A stretch of DNA of 19,760 nucleotides from Flavobacterium sp. GTDB taxonomy: Bacteria; Bacteroidota; Bacteroidia; Flavobacteriales; Flavobacteriaceae. The translations under genes and the position numbers were made by a program. The stretch is from NCBI GenBank assembly GCA_003449615.1, contig DMHA01000016.1:1-19760 (forward strand), given 5' to 3'. A model generated the notes under the pieces. That model did not search any database and had not been told where the DNA came from. It was given only the letters and a program-made list of their open reading frames with translations. Positions 1-7,283 of this stretch are shown here, one piece after another; within the stretch, counting starts at the first letter, position 1; every line of letters begins with the position of its first letter.

Positions 1-2300
1 ATTCCTTCGGTCAAAACTCTTCCGCCGGCAGTTACCACAACTGATCCTCTGGGAACATTGAAAGCCCCAATTGGAATTCCATCACCGCCAGTAGATTTGT
101 ATTTTCCTCTTAACAAGAATTTGTTTTTATCGCTGTCTTGCAAGGCTCCTGCTTGTGTACTGGCATACATATTTCGGAACACATACTTTTTTTGATTTGG
201 GTTAAAATCTAAACTACTGTTTGGATCGCCCTTATATTTTTCTGTGGGACTAGTTCTTAATTTCTCAAATAACAGTTCTCCAAAAGGCTCTTTGGTGGTA
301 AATATGATTCGACCGTTTTGGGGATCAATGGTTATTCCTTGCATAAAATCGAAGAAACCATCACCACCGGCTTGTGGGTCATTATTAAAATTTAATTTAT
401 CTAAATTGAATACTTTCAGCAAAGGAGTTTCGGCAACTTTATTGTCGAGGGAGGGATTTGGCGGAAATGAACTTCCTGCCACTGGAGTGATATAATTTAT
501 TGGAGACGGATCGGAATAAAGAATATTGAATTTAAAATTATCTTGAGTCAATTGATAGGCTCCTGGAATTTGATAAATATTTTTCATCATCAAGTTCCAA
601 ACCGGATTTTTGACATTGGTCAAATTGCTTTTCAACATTTTCAAAATCAAACTTTGTGTGATGATGGTTTGATCAGTAGGCGTTGTTCCTGTTACCACGG
701 TTGCATCGACTCCATCATTACCAAACTCTCCCACTTGATACACTTGGTCGCCAATAGTATATTGATAGGCAACTGCCAAAACCTCATCATTGGCCAATCT
801 TTGTTGCAACGAAATATATCCCAATTGAGGATGGAAAGTATATTCGTTTGTATTCAATTTTCTAGCATTTTCTAGCTTTGAATAATCTGCACCTTCATTG
901 ACGGTAATTCCATTAAATCCTGAACTTGAAGTGGTTATTTCTCGAATATTATTATTTAAAAAACTACCTGCTTGATCAATTTTTTCTGGATCGTATTTAT
1001 TATTCTTATTGTCTGAAGGCGAATCAATAGGATTGTTAAACATTCCTGCCGATGGGGCTAAAACGACTACTTCGCTATCCTGCAAACCTGTCAATTGACC
1101 TTCCCCCAAATCCTGAAGTGCTATGATATTTCTAAGATTGTTTCCAGTTGTTGTATTTACTCGATTTTGTTTGTTGGTCACCCAAACTTCCAATCTTGTA
1201 ATCTGAGCTCTAGTATCTATAAAAGGATAACTATTTAAGGCTGAATCATATTTGTTTCTAAAATATTGCGAGAGGAAAAAGTGCCTATCAGCATCATAAT
1301 CAAGGGCAAACATATCAAATTCTTGCACTGTTCCCCCACCTTCGGCCACAACGGTTTTGCTCTCCGATTTTTGTTCTGAGAAGACACCGGTTATGGTTGT
1401 TTTGCCAAATTGCAATTGGGTTTTTACCCCAAAAAGGCTTTGTGCTCCTTTGATTAAAGAACTATTCAAAGGCATATTTACATTTCCAACTTCGATGAGT
1501 TTGATGATAGAGTCGTCTTTGCCTCCAAGTTTAGGAATATTACCGTTCTTAATATCTTTTACTTTATTAACAACATCTTTTGCTTTATTAACAACATCTT
1601 TTGCTTTATTAATACCTTTTTTTACATCTTCAATTAACTCCATGTTTTTTTCGCCAATTATAGCAGAGGGGTTAAATGATATCTTTACTAAATTTTGAAA
1701 AGAAAATGTAGATTGTGTATCATAGTTGATGTTTACATTGACTCTTGTACCCACTTTCCCCATCAAACTCATACTAATTCTTTGATTAAAATCGAAATTA
1801 AGTAGGGATCTATTATTGGGGGGAAAAGCGGGATTGTCCTGCTTTGTGTAGCGTAAACCAAAATCAACATCAACAGAACCCGAAGGTTTTATGTCGATAG
1901 TATTGCTTCCAAAAATTGATTTGAAAAGTCCGGATTTGATATAATATTGGGGTAATAAATTTTTTTTGGCTGTTTCGAGGGTATCTTTTTTTCCATCGAT
2001 TGCATCTAATTTTTCCTTAAAATAAGCCCGCATCGATTCTTTTCTAAGCCGATCTTCATATTCTATTGGCGATAATATGGTGGGATAATTAGCAGGGAAT
2101 TCTCCAATGGTTTTAGACAAGATATACATTCCCGTTTCAGTGTCATAAGTATAGGCGTTGACAATACTTTTCGGGTCTTTAATGTCAATTTTTCCGGTAG
2201 AAAAACCCTTTACAATTGTGTCTTGTTTTGCTGGATTTACTTGAGCCTGAGCTATAAATCCACAAAATAAAACAATTAAAAACGGATAAATTCTATTCAC
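1..2300 (-). CDS. sprA: SprA/Sov-type type IX secretion translocon protein, N-terminal part (3' end beyond window)
   Basis: SprA is the giant outer-membrane barrel of the type IX secretion system, which exports gliding adhesins and other secreted proteins. The window holds about the first 766 residues of a protein that is usually around 2,400 residues long. The reading frame stays open from the likely GTG start at 2300 to base 1. It begins with a signal peptide (MNRIYPFLIVLF..., cleavage likely after AQA near residue 19). Recognisable SprA stretches include NVNMPLNSSLIKGAQSLFG, TTITGVFSEQKSES, RHFFLSQYFRNKYDSAL and ITRLEVWVTNKQNRVN. An in-frame TTG at 2333 is an alternative start, but it would put 11 charged and hydrophobic residues ahead of the signal peptide. 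The gene lies 37 bases downstream of ruvA and is probably cotranscribed with it; a ruvA-sprA pairing is, as I recall, common in Flavobacteriaceae. Unusual: a three-unit lysine/valine heptad repeat at about residues 226-247. Confidence 0.93.
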   Translation of the reverse strand, partial: MNRIYPFLIVLFCGFIAQAQVNPAKQDTIVKGFSTGKIDIKDPKSIVNAYTYDTETGMYILSKTIGEFPANYPTILSPIEYEDRLRKESMRAYFKEKLDAIDGKKDTLETAKKNLLPQYYIKSGLFKSIFGSNTIDIKPSGSVDVDFGLRYTKQDNPAFPPNNRSLLNFDFNQRISMSLMGKVGTRVNVNINYDTQSTFSFQNLVKISFNPSAIIGEKNMELIEDVKKGINKAKDVVNKAKDVVNKVKDIKNGNIPKLGGKDDSIIKLIEVGNVNMPLNSSLIKGAQSLFGVKTQLQFGKTTITGVFSEQKSESKTVVAEGGGTVQEFDMFALDYDADRHFFLSQYFRNKYDSALNSYPFIDTRAQITRLEVWVTNKQNRVNTTTGNNLRNIIALQDLGEGQLTGLQDSEVVVLAPSAGMFNNPIDSPSDNKNNKYDPEKIDQAGSFLNNNIREITTSSSGFNGITVNEGADYSKLENARKLNTNEYTFHPQLGYISLQQRLANDEVLAVAYQYTIGDQVYQVGEFGNDGVDATVVTGTTPTDQTIITQSLILKMLKSNLTNVKNPVWNLMMKNIYQIPGAYQLTQDNFKFNILYSDPSPINYITPVAGSSFPPNPSLDNKVAETPLLKVFNLDKLNFNNDPQAGGDGFFDFMQGITIDPQNGRIIFTTKEPFGELLFEKLRTSPTEKYKGDPNSSLDFNPNQKKYVFRNMYASTQAGALQDSDKNKFLLRGKYKSTGGDGIPIGAFNVPRGSVVVTAGGRVLTEG
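1561..1623 (-). repeat. 21-bp tandem repeat inside sprA
   Basis: Two 21-bp units (1561-1581 and 1582-1602) differ at a single base, and a third, diverged unit follows (1603-1623). On the coding strand they give INKAKDV, VNKAKDV and VNKVKDI, a lysine-rich heptad pattern that could form a short helix. The tract lies between the conserved SprA segments around SFNPSAIIGEKNM and IIKLIEVGNVNMPL, so it looks like a flexible, species-variable insertion. Confidence 0.8.
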
Positions 2301-2337
2301 GTTTGGAGTCTTTTTAAAATAGTGTAATTTCAAGTTT

Positions 2338-2919
2338 TTATAAGTTTTTTAAAGCCTGCTTGATAATAAATTCAACTGAACTGTCTGGGGCATCTTTAAT
2401 GATTTTTTCTACAACTCGCTCTGAAGTTTTCCGAACAAAACCTAAAACCTCCAAAGCAGATAACGCTTCATCTCTATTTGTATTGTTTTGTGACATCGAA
2501 ACTTCGTCTAAGTCATACAGTTTTAGCACTTTTTCTTTCAAATCGAGTATCACACGTTGGGCGGTTTTACTACCAATGCCTTTGATAGATTGAATGGTAA
2601 CCACATCGCCCGATGCGATGGCATTTGTAATTTGTTTAGGGTCTAATGACGATAGCATGGTTCTGGCAATACTAGCACCAATTCCCGAAACCGAGAGTAA
2701 TAATTTGAAAATTTCTCTTTCTGATTTTTCGACAAAACCAAATAAAGTATGGGCATCTTCCTTGATTTGAAGGTGGGTAAATAATTTGATATAATCAGAA
2801 GAAGGAAGTAATGAATAAGTGTGCAGTGAAATATTGACGTGATATCCTACGCCACCACAGTCAATTACTACTTGAGTTGGCGTTTTTTCTACTAATTTCC
2901 CTTGCAAATGTGCTATCAT
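2338..2919 (-). CDS. ruvA: Holliday junction branch migration protein RuvA
   Basis: RuvA binds Holliday junctions as a tetramer and guides the RuvB motor during recombinational repair. The 193-residue length is normal. The N-terminal OB-fold (MIAHLQGKLVEKTPTQVVID, about residues 1-62) is followed by tandem helix-hairpin-helix motifs (VSGIGASIA at 77-85, IKGIGSKTAQR at 112-122) that contact the DNA backbone. After an Asn/Asp-rich linker (about 140-150) comes the C-terminal RuvB-interacting domain (EALSALEVLGF onward). The ATG at 2919 gives the canonical MIAxLxG start. A TATATTTG box (2939-2946, minus strand) sits just upstream and fits the Bacteroidota -7 element. The gene is followed closely by sprA on the same strand. 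Confidence 0.97.
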   Translation of the reverse strand: MIAHLQGKLVEKTPTQVVIDCGGVGYHVNISLHTYSLLPSSDYIKLFTHLQIKEDAHTLFGFVEKSEREIFKLLLSVSGIGASIARTMLSSLDPKQITNAIASGDVVTIQSIKGIGSKTAQRVILDLKEKVLKLYDLDEVSMSQNNTNRDEALSALEVLGFVRKTSERVVEKIIKDAPDSSVEFIIKQALKNL

Positions 2920-2938
2920 ACAACATTATAATTAAGTT

Positions 2939-2946
2939 CAAATATA
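2939..2946 (-). promoter_or_regulatory. Probable ruvA(-sprA) promoter -7 box
   Basis: Reading the minus strand, TATATTTG matches the Bacteroidota -7 consensus TAnnTTTG and lies about 20 bases before the ruvA ATG. That implies a short leader of roughly 12 bases. No convincing -33 TTG at the ideal distance was found; the nearest is about 23 bases upstream. Assignment is by motif only. Confidence 0.45.
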
Positions 2947-2951
2947 ACAAA

Positions 2952-2984
2952 ACTTATATAAATTTTTGGCAAATTTATATAAGT
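2952..2984 (-). terminator. Perfect 14-bp hairpin between maeB and ruvA
   Basis: The arms ACTTATATAAATTT and AAATTTATATAAGT are perfect reverse complements around a 5-base loop. The hairpin starts 23 bases past the maeB stop and, on the minus strand, is followed by TTTTGTTATATTTG. It is a plausible transcription terminator for maeB, but the stem is almost entirely A/T. Because it lies immediately upstream of the ruvA promoter box it could equally be a protein-binding palindrome. Confidence 0.5.
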
Positions 2985-3007
2985 CCTGATGTTAAGAAAA
3001 AAATATT

Positions 3008-5293
3008 TTACTCTTTAACTTTTTTCTTTTCTAATTCTTGAGCATCTATCACTGCTATTGCGGCCATGTTTACCATTTCTTCTACACTTGCTCCCAACTG
3101 AAAGATATGAACTGGTTTGCCCATTCCTAACATAATGGGTCCAATAGAATCTACTTTGTTTAATTCTTTCAAAAGTTTATAGGTAATATTTGCCGATTCT
3201 AGATTTGGAAAAATCAAGGTGTTTACTTTCTTTCCTGCAAGTTTAGAAAAAGGGAATTTGGCTTTCAACATATCGGGATTTAAAGCAAAATCAGCTTGAA
3301 TTTCTCCATCAATTATCATATCTGGATGATGTTTGTGCAAGTAGTCAACTGCTTCTCTTACTTTGGTTGCACTTTCATTTGTAGAAGATCCAAAATTAGA
3401 AAACGAAATCATGGCAATTACAGGAGGAACTCCAAATAATTTTGCCACGTTAGCAGTCATAATGGCAATTTTGGCCAATTCTTCGGCAGTTGGATTGGAG
3501 TTGATGGCGGTATCCGATAAGAACATGGGACCTCGACTGGTCATCATCAAATTGGTTGTGGCAACAAGCGAAACACCAGGTGCTTTATCTATGAGCTGTA
3601 ACATTGGTTTTACTACTGATGGATAACTCCTAGAATGTCCAGAAAGTAAGGCATCTGCCTCGCCTTGATTGACCATCATCGCTGCGAAATAATTCCTTTC
3701 TCGCATTAAGTTTTCTGCGTCAAATAATGAGATGCCTCTTCGTTGTCTGGTATTCCAATAGGCAGTTGCAAATTTTGTTCTTCTCTGAGCTTCTTCAGGA
3801 GTTTTTGGATCAATGATTTCAACATCGGCATCAAAACCAATTTCATTTTTCAAGTCTAAAATAGCCTCTTTTTTTCCTAACAAGATAGGAAATCCTATAC
3901 CTTCTTCAAACACAACTTGAGCTGCTTTGAGCACATCGAGATGATCTGCTTCGGCAAAAACAATTTTTTTAGGGTTGGTTTTGGCTCTGTTAATAATCAT
4001 TCGAACCATTTTATTATCACTTCCCATTCTCTCTAAAAGCTCTTCTTCATATTTATTCCAATCTTGAATTGGATTTTGTGCCACACCCGATTCCATTGCG
4101 GCTCTTGCTACTGCTGGAGCAACTACGGTTATCAATCGAGGATCAAACGGCGATGGAATAATATAATCACGACCAAAAGTTAATTTTGTAGCACCATAAG
4201 CAATATTTACTTGTTCGGGAACACTTTCTTTGGCCAAAGCAGCAAGTGCATAAACAGCGGCCATTTTCATTGCTTCGTTAATTTTGGTAGCTCGAACATC
4301 TATTGCTCCTCTGAAAATATATGGAAATCCAAGAACATTATTCACTTGGTTGGGATGGTCAGATCGACCTGTAGCCATAATCACATCTTTTCGGGTGGAA
4401 ATGGCAAGATTATAGGCTATTTCTGGATTTGGATTTGCCATCGCAAAAACGATAGGATTGTCTGCCATTCCTAATAACATTTTAGGACTCATAATATCTC
4501 CTGAAGACAAACCTAAAAAAATATCTGCACCAACTAATGCTTCTTCCAAGCTCATTGGGTTTTTATCAGTTGCATATAATAATTGCATTTGTGATAGGGC
4601 AGGGTTGTCTTTTGTTAAAACTCCTTTACTATTGAACATTAAAATATTTTCAATTTTAAGTCCAAGTAAAACATACATATTGGCACAAGCCAAAGCAGCT
4701 GAACCCGCTCCTGAAACTACCATTTTTAAATCTTCGGTTTTCTTTCCAGCCAATTCTACTGCATTTATTAATGCCGCCGACGAGATTATTGCTGTTCCAT
4801 GTTGATCGTCGTGCATTACCGGAATATTCAATTCTTCGACCAATCTTCTTTCTATTTCGAATGATTCGGGTGCTTTGATGTCTTCTAGATTGATTCCCCC
4901 AAAAGTGGGTGCAATGTTTTTGACTGTTTGAATGAATTCTTCGACATCTTTAGTGCCTACTTCTATATCGAAAACATCTATTCCTGCAAAGATTTTGAAT
5001 AATAATCCTTTTCCTTCCATTACGGGTTTTGAAGCTTCGGGACCAATATCCCCGAGACCTAAAACTGCAGTTCCGTTTGAGATTACGGCAACAAGATTGC
5101 CTTTTGAGGTGTATTTATAGACATTGTTGATGTCTTTGGCTATTTCTAAACAAGGTTCTGCAACTCCAGGAGAGTAGGCCAAAGAAAGATCTCTTTGGGT
5201 GGCATGTTTCTTGGTGGGTACAACCTGAATTTTTCCAGGTGTTGGTTTGGCATGATACAATAATGCTTCTAATCGTTTGCTACTTTTATCCAT
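3008..5293 (-). CDS. maeB: NADP-dependent malic enzyme with C-terminal phosphotransacetylase-like domain
   Basis: This enzyme oxidatively decarboxylates malate to pyruvate with reduction of NADP, supplying NADPH and pyruvate during growth on organic acids. The 761-residue protein has the MaeB architecture. The N-terminal malic enzyme domain contains the catalytic tyrosine in [13 protein letters not shown] (Y40), [14 protein letters not shown] (72-85), the lysine in [13 protein letters not shown] (K95) and metal-binding D162/D163 in VMHDDQHGT. The NADP fold shows SGAGSAA (194-200). From about residue 430 it carries a phosphotransacetylase-like domain, which in this family is regulatory (acetyl-CoA sensing) rather than catalytic. 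The ATG at 5293 is preferred over the upstream ATG at 5374: it gives the family start [17 protein letters not shown], and a TATCTTTG promoter box (5318-5325) lies inside the longer frame. Confidence 0.95.
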   Translation of the reverse strand: MDKSSKRLEALLYHAKPTPGKIQVVPTKKHATQRDLSLAYSPGVAEPCLEIAKDINNVYKYTSKGNLVAVISNGTAVLGLGDIGPEASKPVMEGKGLLFKIFAGIDVFDIEVGTKDVEEFIQTVKNIAPTFGGINLEDIKAPESFEIERRLVEELNIPVMHDDQHGTAIISSAALINAVELAGKKTEDLKMVVSGAGSAALACANMYVLLGLKIENILMFNSKGVLTKDNPALSQMQLLYATDKNPMSLEEALVGADIFLGLSSGDIMSPKMLLGMADNPIVFAMANPNPEIAYNLAISTRKDVIMATGRSDHPNQVNNVLGFPYIFRGAIDVRATKINEAMKMAAVYALAALAKESVPEQVNIAYGATKLTFGRDYIIPSPFDPRLITVVAPAVARAAMESGVAQNPIQDWNKYEEELLERMGSDNKMVRMIINRAKTNPKKIVFAEADHLDVLKAAQVVFEEGIGFPILLGKKEAILDLKNEIGFDADVEIIDPKTPEEAQRRTKFATAYWNTRQRRGISLFDAENLMRERNYFAAMMVNQGEADALLSGHSRSYPSVVKPMLQLIDKAPGVSLVATTNLMMTSRGPMFLSDTAINSNPTAEELAKIAIMTANVAKLFGVPPVIAMISFSNFGSSTNESATKVREAVDYLHKHHPDMIIDGEIQADFALNPDMLKAKFPFSKLAGKKVNTLIFPNLESANITYKLLKELNKVDSIGPIMLGMGKPVHIFQLGASVEEMVNMAAIAVIDAQELEKKKVKE

Positions 5294-5317
5294 TTTGTTC
5301 AATTTAATTCTATTATA

Positions 5318-5325
5318 CAAAGATA
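5318..5325 (-). promoter_or_regulatory. Probable maeB promoter -7 box
   Basis: TATCTTTG on the minus strand matches the TAnnTTTG Bacteroidota -7 element and lies about 25 bases before the chosen maeB ATG at 5293, giving a short leader. The -33 element is weak. Its position argues that the upstream ATG at 5374 is not used. Confidence 0.5.
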
Positions 5326-5389
5326 ACAGACTTGAATTAAATAGAACAGTTTTCTGTCCTTGATTTTTATACAAAAAAACACTCTTCTG

Positions 5390-5423
5390 TTAAAAAAAAT
5401 AGCTGCAAATTTTGCAGCTATTT
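5390..5423 (-). terminator. Intrinsic terminator of the CBS-domain gene
   Basis: The arms AAATAGCTGC and GCAGCTATTT form a perfect 10-bp stem around a 7-base loop. On the minus strand the stem runs directly into a tract of T residues (complement of 5392-5399). It lies 22 bases after the stop of the CBS-domain gene and separates that gene from maeB. Confidence 0.85.
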
Positions 5424-5444
5424 CTATAATTTTATGACAATAAG

Positions 5445-5876
5445 TTATGACTTTCCGCTGATATAAGAATCTAAATACTGGATTGTTTCTTTTTGTATAT
5501 CAATTATGGATTTCACAACATCACCAATGGATATAATTCCAATAATAGTTTCATTCTCTAAAACAGGTAAGTGCCTAATCTTTTTGGTGTACATCAATTC
5601 CATGCAATAATCCAAATCGTCACTGGGTTTTATAGTAATAACATTGCTTGCCATAATTTCGTGAACCAATGTTTCTTTCGAGGATTTATCTTTCAAAGCA
5701 ATTTTTCGAGCATAATCTCTTTCGGATAAAATGCCTTTCAAAACTTGGTTTTCTACTACCAGAATTGCTCCGATATTTTTTTCGCTCATGCTAACCAAAG
5801 CTTCATATACTGTGATTGATGGCAGTACTGAATAGACTTCTTTTCCTTTTACTGCCAATATTTGATTTACTGTCAT
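5445..5876 (-). CDS. Two-CBS-domain protein
   Basis: The 143-residue protein consists almost entirely of a tandem CBS pair (Bateman module). Such modules bind adenosine nucleotides or related ligands and usually tune a partner's activity. CBS1 spans about residues 8-62 (VTVYEAL-like opening, IGAILVVENQVLKGILSERDYARKI). CBS2 spans about 72-127 (MASNVITIKPSDDLDYCMELM, IRHLPVLENETIIGIISIGDVVKSII). No enzymatic domain, membrane segment or signal peptide is present, so the partner is unknown. It is a single-gene unit: a strong terminator follows it, and a TTG-N17-TATAAT-like sequence lies upstream of the ATG. The specific function cannot be assigned. Confidence 0.88.
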   Translation of the reverse strand: MTVNQILAVKGKEVYSVLPSITVYEALVSMSEKNIGAILVVENQVLKGILSERDYARKIALKDKSSKETLVHEIMASNVITIKPSDDLDYCMELMYTKKIRHLPVLENETIIGIISIGDVVKSIIDIQKETIQYLDSYISGKS

Positions 5877-6251
5877 AATAAATAATTTAATTTGATTATA
5901 AAATTAGAAAAAAAATCCAATTGAACAACCATCCTTCTAAAATATTTAAAGAAAGAGTTAAAAAAACCATAAAAAAGGTAGTTTATCTTCACCAGCTCCC
6001 ACAGCTAGGCGAGCGTCACGATTCACCCCAGCATTAAAATCAATTCTATTTCTAAAATGGTTTGATGGTTTTTACCCTAATTTCTTGCCGAACTATATTT
6101 GCATTCTAAAGTGTCGAGTTACAATAAACTATAACTTTTTTAGAGTGGCAATTGGTGTTGATTAACTTTGGGGGTTCGAGCTTGACTATTACACTGATCT
6201 TTTGTTACCTAATGATTGTGAGGATATGAGAAACGGATTAAATTTTAGGAA
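5877..6251. other. Non-coding junction with relic sequence
   Basis: This stretch lies between the CBS gene promoter and the left end of the IS982 relic and holds no intact gene. On the minus strand a 35-codon open frame without a start codon (about 5958-6065) reads ...RIDFNAGVNRDARLAVGAG... and ends in EDKLPFLWFF-stop. Its base composition is richer in G/C than the surroundings, so it may be the 3' tail of a lost gene or part of a dispersed repeat. A second short plus-strand frame ends near 6253 (...DYYTDLLLPNDCEDM...). I cannot identify either. No tRNA or further hairpin was recognised. Confidence 0.5.
5958..6065 (-). pseudogene. Unidentified relic reading frame (C-terminal tail only)
   Basis: A start-less open frame bounded by stops encodes about 35 residues ending GAGEDKLPFLWFF. 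There is no ATG, GTG or TTG start at a sensible place. The frame is compositionally distinct from the very A/T-rich flanks. It sits next to mobile-element debris, consistent with remains of a deleted gene. It could also be a chance frame in a repeat; no family was recognised. Confidence 0.25.
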
Positions 6252-6742
6252 TTAACCCGTTTGGTGTAATTATTTAAAGTAAAATAAACAGTATAAATAT
6301 TAGTCAAGATGCTGAAATTCAGTATCTTGAAATCGCTAAACAAACCAATATTTATGTCAAATATAGTAAAAAATTATTAAAGAGTTTTAGAAGTTATAAG
6401 TTCTTTGAATTGTGAATTAGAGTTTAAATCTGGTGTCGGAAGAAAACAAAAAATGTCTGATTGTGTGGTGCTTGGAGATAGAGGCTATTTATCTGAATCA
6501 ATTCAGTTGGATTTATTTCAAACAGCAAATATCAAATTGGAAACATCAAAAAGAACAAATCAAAAAGACTATATGCCACAACCTTATATCTTTAGAAAAT
6601 CCAGAAAAAGAATAGAAACATTATTCTCTCAATTAATTGTGAACAATTTATGATTAGACGAAATTATGCGAAATCTTTTCAAGGATTTAGAACACGAATT
6701 TTAGCAATAATAACAGCTTTAACTTTGGTACAATTCATTAAT

Positions 6743-6973
6743 TGGTACTATTCAGCCACTCAAATTAATGTCGTTATAAACGTCACTTCGCGAGTGATTT
6801 AGAACATTAATGCGACAGCTTTAATGCTCTAAATTGTATCGAGAAGCCAGAAGGTATCGTGTTCTCGATACCTGCCTGTGGCAGACAGGCATTTTCTTAA
6901 AAAAAGCTGCCGCATTTTTTAAGAAACACTCGAGCTGACGAAATACGAAGTCATTTTTTTTCAGGCTGAATAC
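6743..6973. mobile_element. Palindrome-rich MITE-like element nested in the IS982 relic
   Basis: The transposase tail is interrupted exactly here: frame ...QFIN ends at 6742 and NKFF...RPINNIK resumes at 6974. AAT flanks both sides (6740-6742 and 6974-6976), a possible 3-bp target duplication. Near the ends lie inverted TATTCAGCC (6749-6757) and GGCTGAATA (6964-6972). The interior carries no open frame but a row of hairpins: 6783-6797, 6798-6833, 6837-6870, 6873-6891 and 6893-6926, plus a weak one at 6936-6953 ahead of a T tract. It is best described as a non-autonomous foldback or MITE-like repeat; the mobilising enzyme is not identifiable. Confidence 0.65.
6837..6926. repeat. Three consecutive hairpins in the nested element
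   Basis: TATCGAGAA/TTCTCGATA (9-bp arms, 6837-6870) is immediately followed by TGCCTGT/ACAGGCA (7-bp arms, 6873-6891) and then TTTCTTAAAAAA/TTTTTTAAGAAA (12-bp arms, 6893-6926). All arms pair perfectly. The middle palindrome is shared almost base for base with the one at 13549-13570. Confidence 0.8.
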
Positions 6974-7058
6974 AATAAATTTTTTTTGAGAGACCAATAA
7001 ATAACATCAAAACACAAATAATTTAATTACACCCAACGGGTTAACTAATAATTTACCC

Positions 7059-7073
7059 CATAGTACAGGATAG
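7059..7073 (+). promoter_or_regulatory. Candidate operator copy 1 upstream of rhaT
   Basis: CATAGTACAGGATAG differs from the second copy (7204-7218) at two of 15 positions. Each copy is itself a direct repeat of (G/C)ATAG offset by 10 bp, one helical turn. It lies 225 bp before the rhaT start, just outside the IS982 right end. A distal operator of the rhamnose regulon is an inference from recurrence only. Confidence 0.4.
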
Positions 7074-7203
7074 GAAAGAATAATGTTACCTATAATTTTA
7101 CTAAAAATACAAAATACTTAGCTAGAGAACGAATTGATTTGAAATATTACTTTACAAATTTTTCATTCTATATTTATTGTATAAAAAAAAACATTTTTAC
7201 AAG

Positions 7204-7218
7204 GATAGTACAAGATAG
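7204..7218 (+). promoter_or_regulatory. Candidate operator copy 2 overlapping the rhaT promoter
   Basis: GATAGTACAAGATAG is a near-copy of the 7059 site. Its last bases overlap TAGTTTTG (7216-7223), which matches the TAnnTTTG -7 box. A factor bound here would directly occlude or contact RNA polymerase. Candidate regulators are the GntR-type protein encoded at 17657-18703 or an AraC-type rhamnose activator encoded elsewhere. Confidence 0.45.
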
Positions 7219-7223
7219 TTTTG
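7216..7223 (+). promoter_or_regulatory. Probable rhamnose-cluster promoter -7 box
   Basis: TAGTTTTG fits the Bacteroidota -7 consensus TAnnTTTG, with a T-rich -33 region about 20 bases upstream. It implies transcription starting near 7230 and a leader of about 54 bases before rhaT. The region 7045-7283 otherwise contains no gene. Confidence 0.45.
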
Positions 7224-7283
7224 TTGTAGAAACATTCTTATTTTGCGATAACATAATCATTAACCATAAATCACTATAACCAC

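Larger units (their letters stand above)
6354..7026 (+). pseudogene. IS982-family transposase pseudogene, multiply disrupted
   Basis: Four lesions can be read. (1) The start MSNIVKNY is followed by a stop (6378-6380), after which RVLEVISSL continues in frame and resembles the family N-terminus. (2) The middle, including the region of the first catalytic aspartate, is missing between about 6405 and 6450. (3) The C-terminal catalytic region is present: MSDCVVLGDRGYLS (second Asp) and RKSRKRIETLFSQL (catalytic Glu). It then suffers a 2-base insertion near 6636; the other frame resumes with CEQFMIRRNYAKSFQGF and continues to ALTLVQFIN. (4) At 6743 an unrelated insertion begins. The tail returns at 6974-7026, ending RPINNIKTQII-stop, where the stop overlaps the right inverted repeat. 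The longest surviving open frame (6405-6653, from a TTG) should not be read as a functional small gene. Confidence 0.82.
6252..7044 (+). mobile_element. Degenerate IS982-family insertion sequence with terminal inverted repeats
   Basis: The 21-bp ends (6252-6272 and 7024-7044) are inverted repeats with one mismatch: the left starts TTAACCCGTTTGGTG and the right ends CCCAACGGGTTAA. Between them lie fragments of one IS982-type transposase, in order and on the plus strand. Subtracting a later insertion of about 231 bp leaves about 560 bp, well short of the roughly 1 kb usual for the family, so an internal deletion has occurred. No clear target-site duplication is visible outside the repeats. The element is certainly inactive. 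Confidence 0.8.

Noticed and set aside
244..1698. Three plus-strand open frames (244-495, 543-875, 1357-1698)
   Set aside because: All lie antisense to the continuous, clearly recognisable sprA frame and show no family features.
5294..5374. Longer maeB start at 5374
   Set aside because: The added 27 residues do not resemble the family and contain the likely promoter box at 5318-5325.
6405..6653. Small plus-strand gene of 82 codons
   Set aside because: It is a fragment of the IS982 transposase pseudogene, begins at an internal TTG and ends because of a frameshift.
6743..6973. CRISPR-like array or structured non-coding RNA gene
   Set aside because: The hairpins differ from one another and have no regular spacers; the insertion boundaries within the IS point to a mobile repeat instead.
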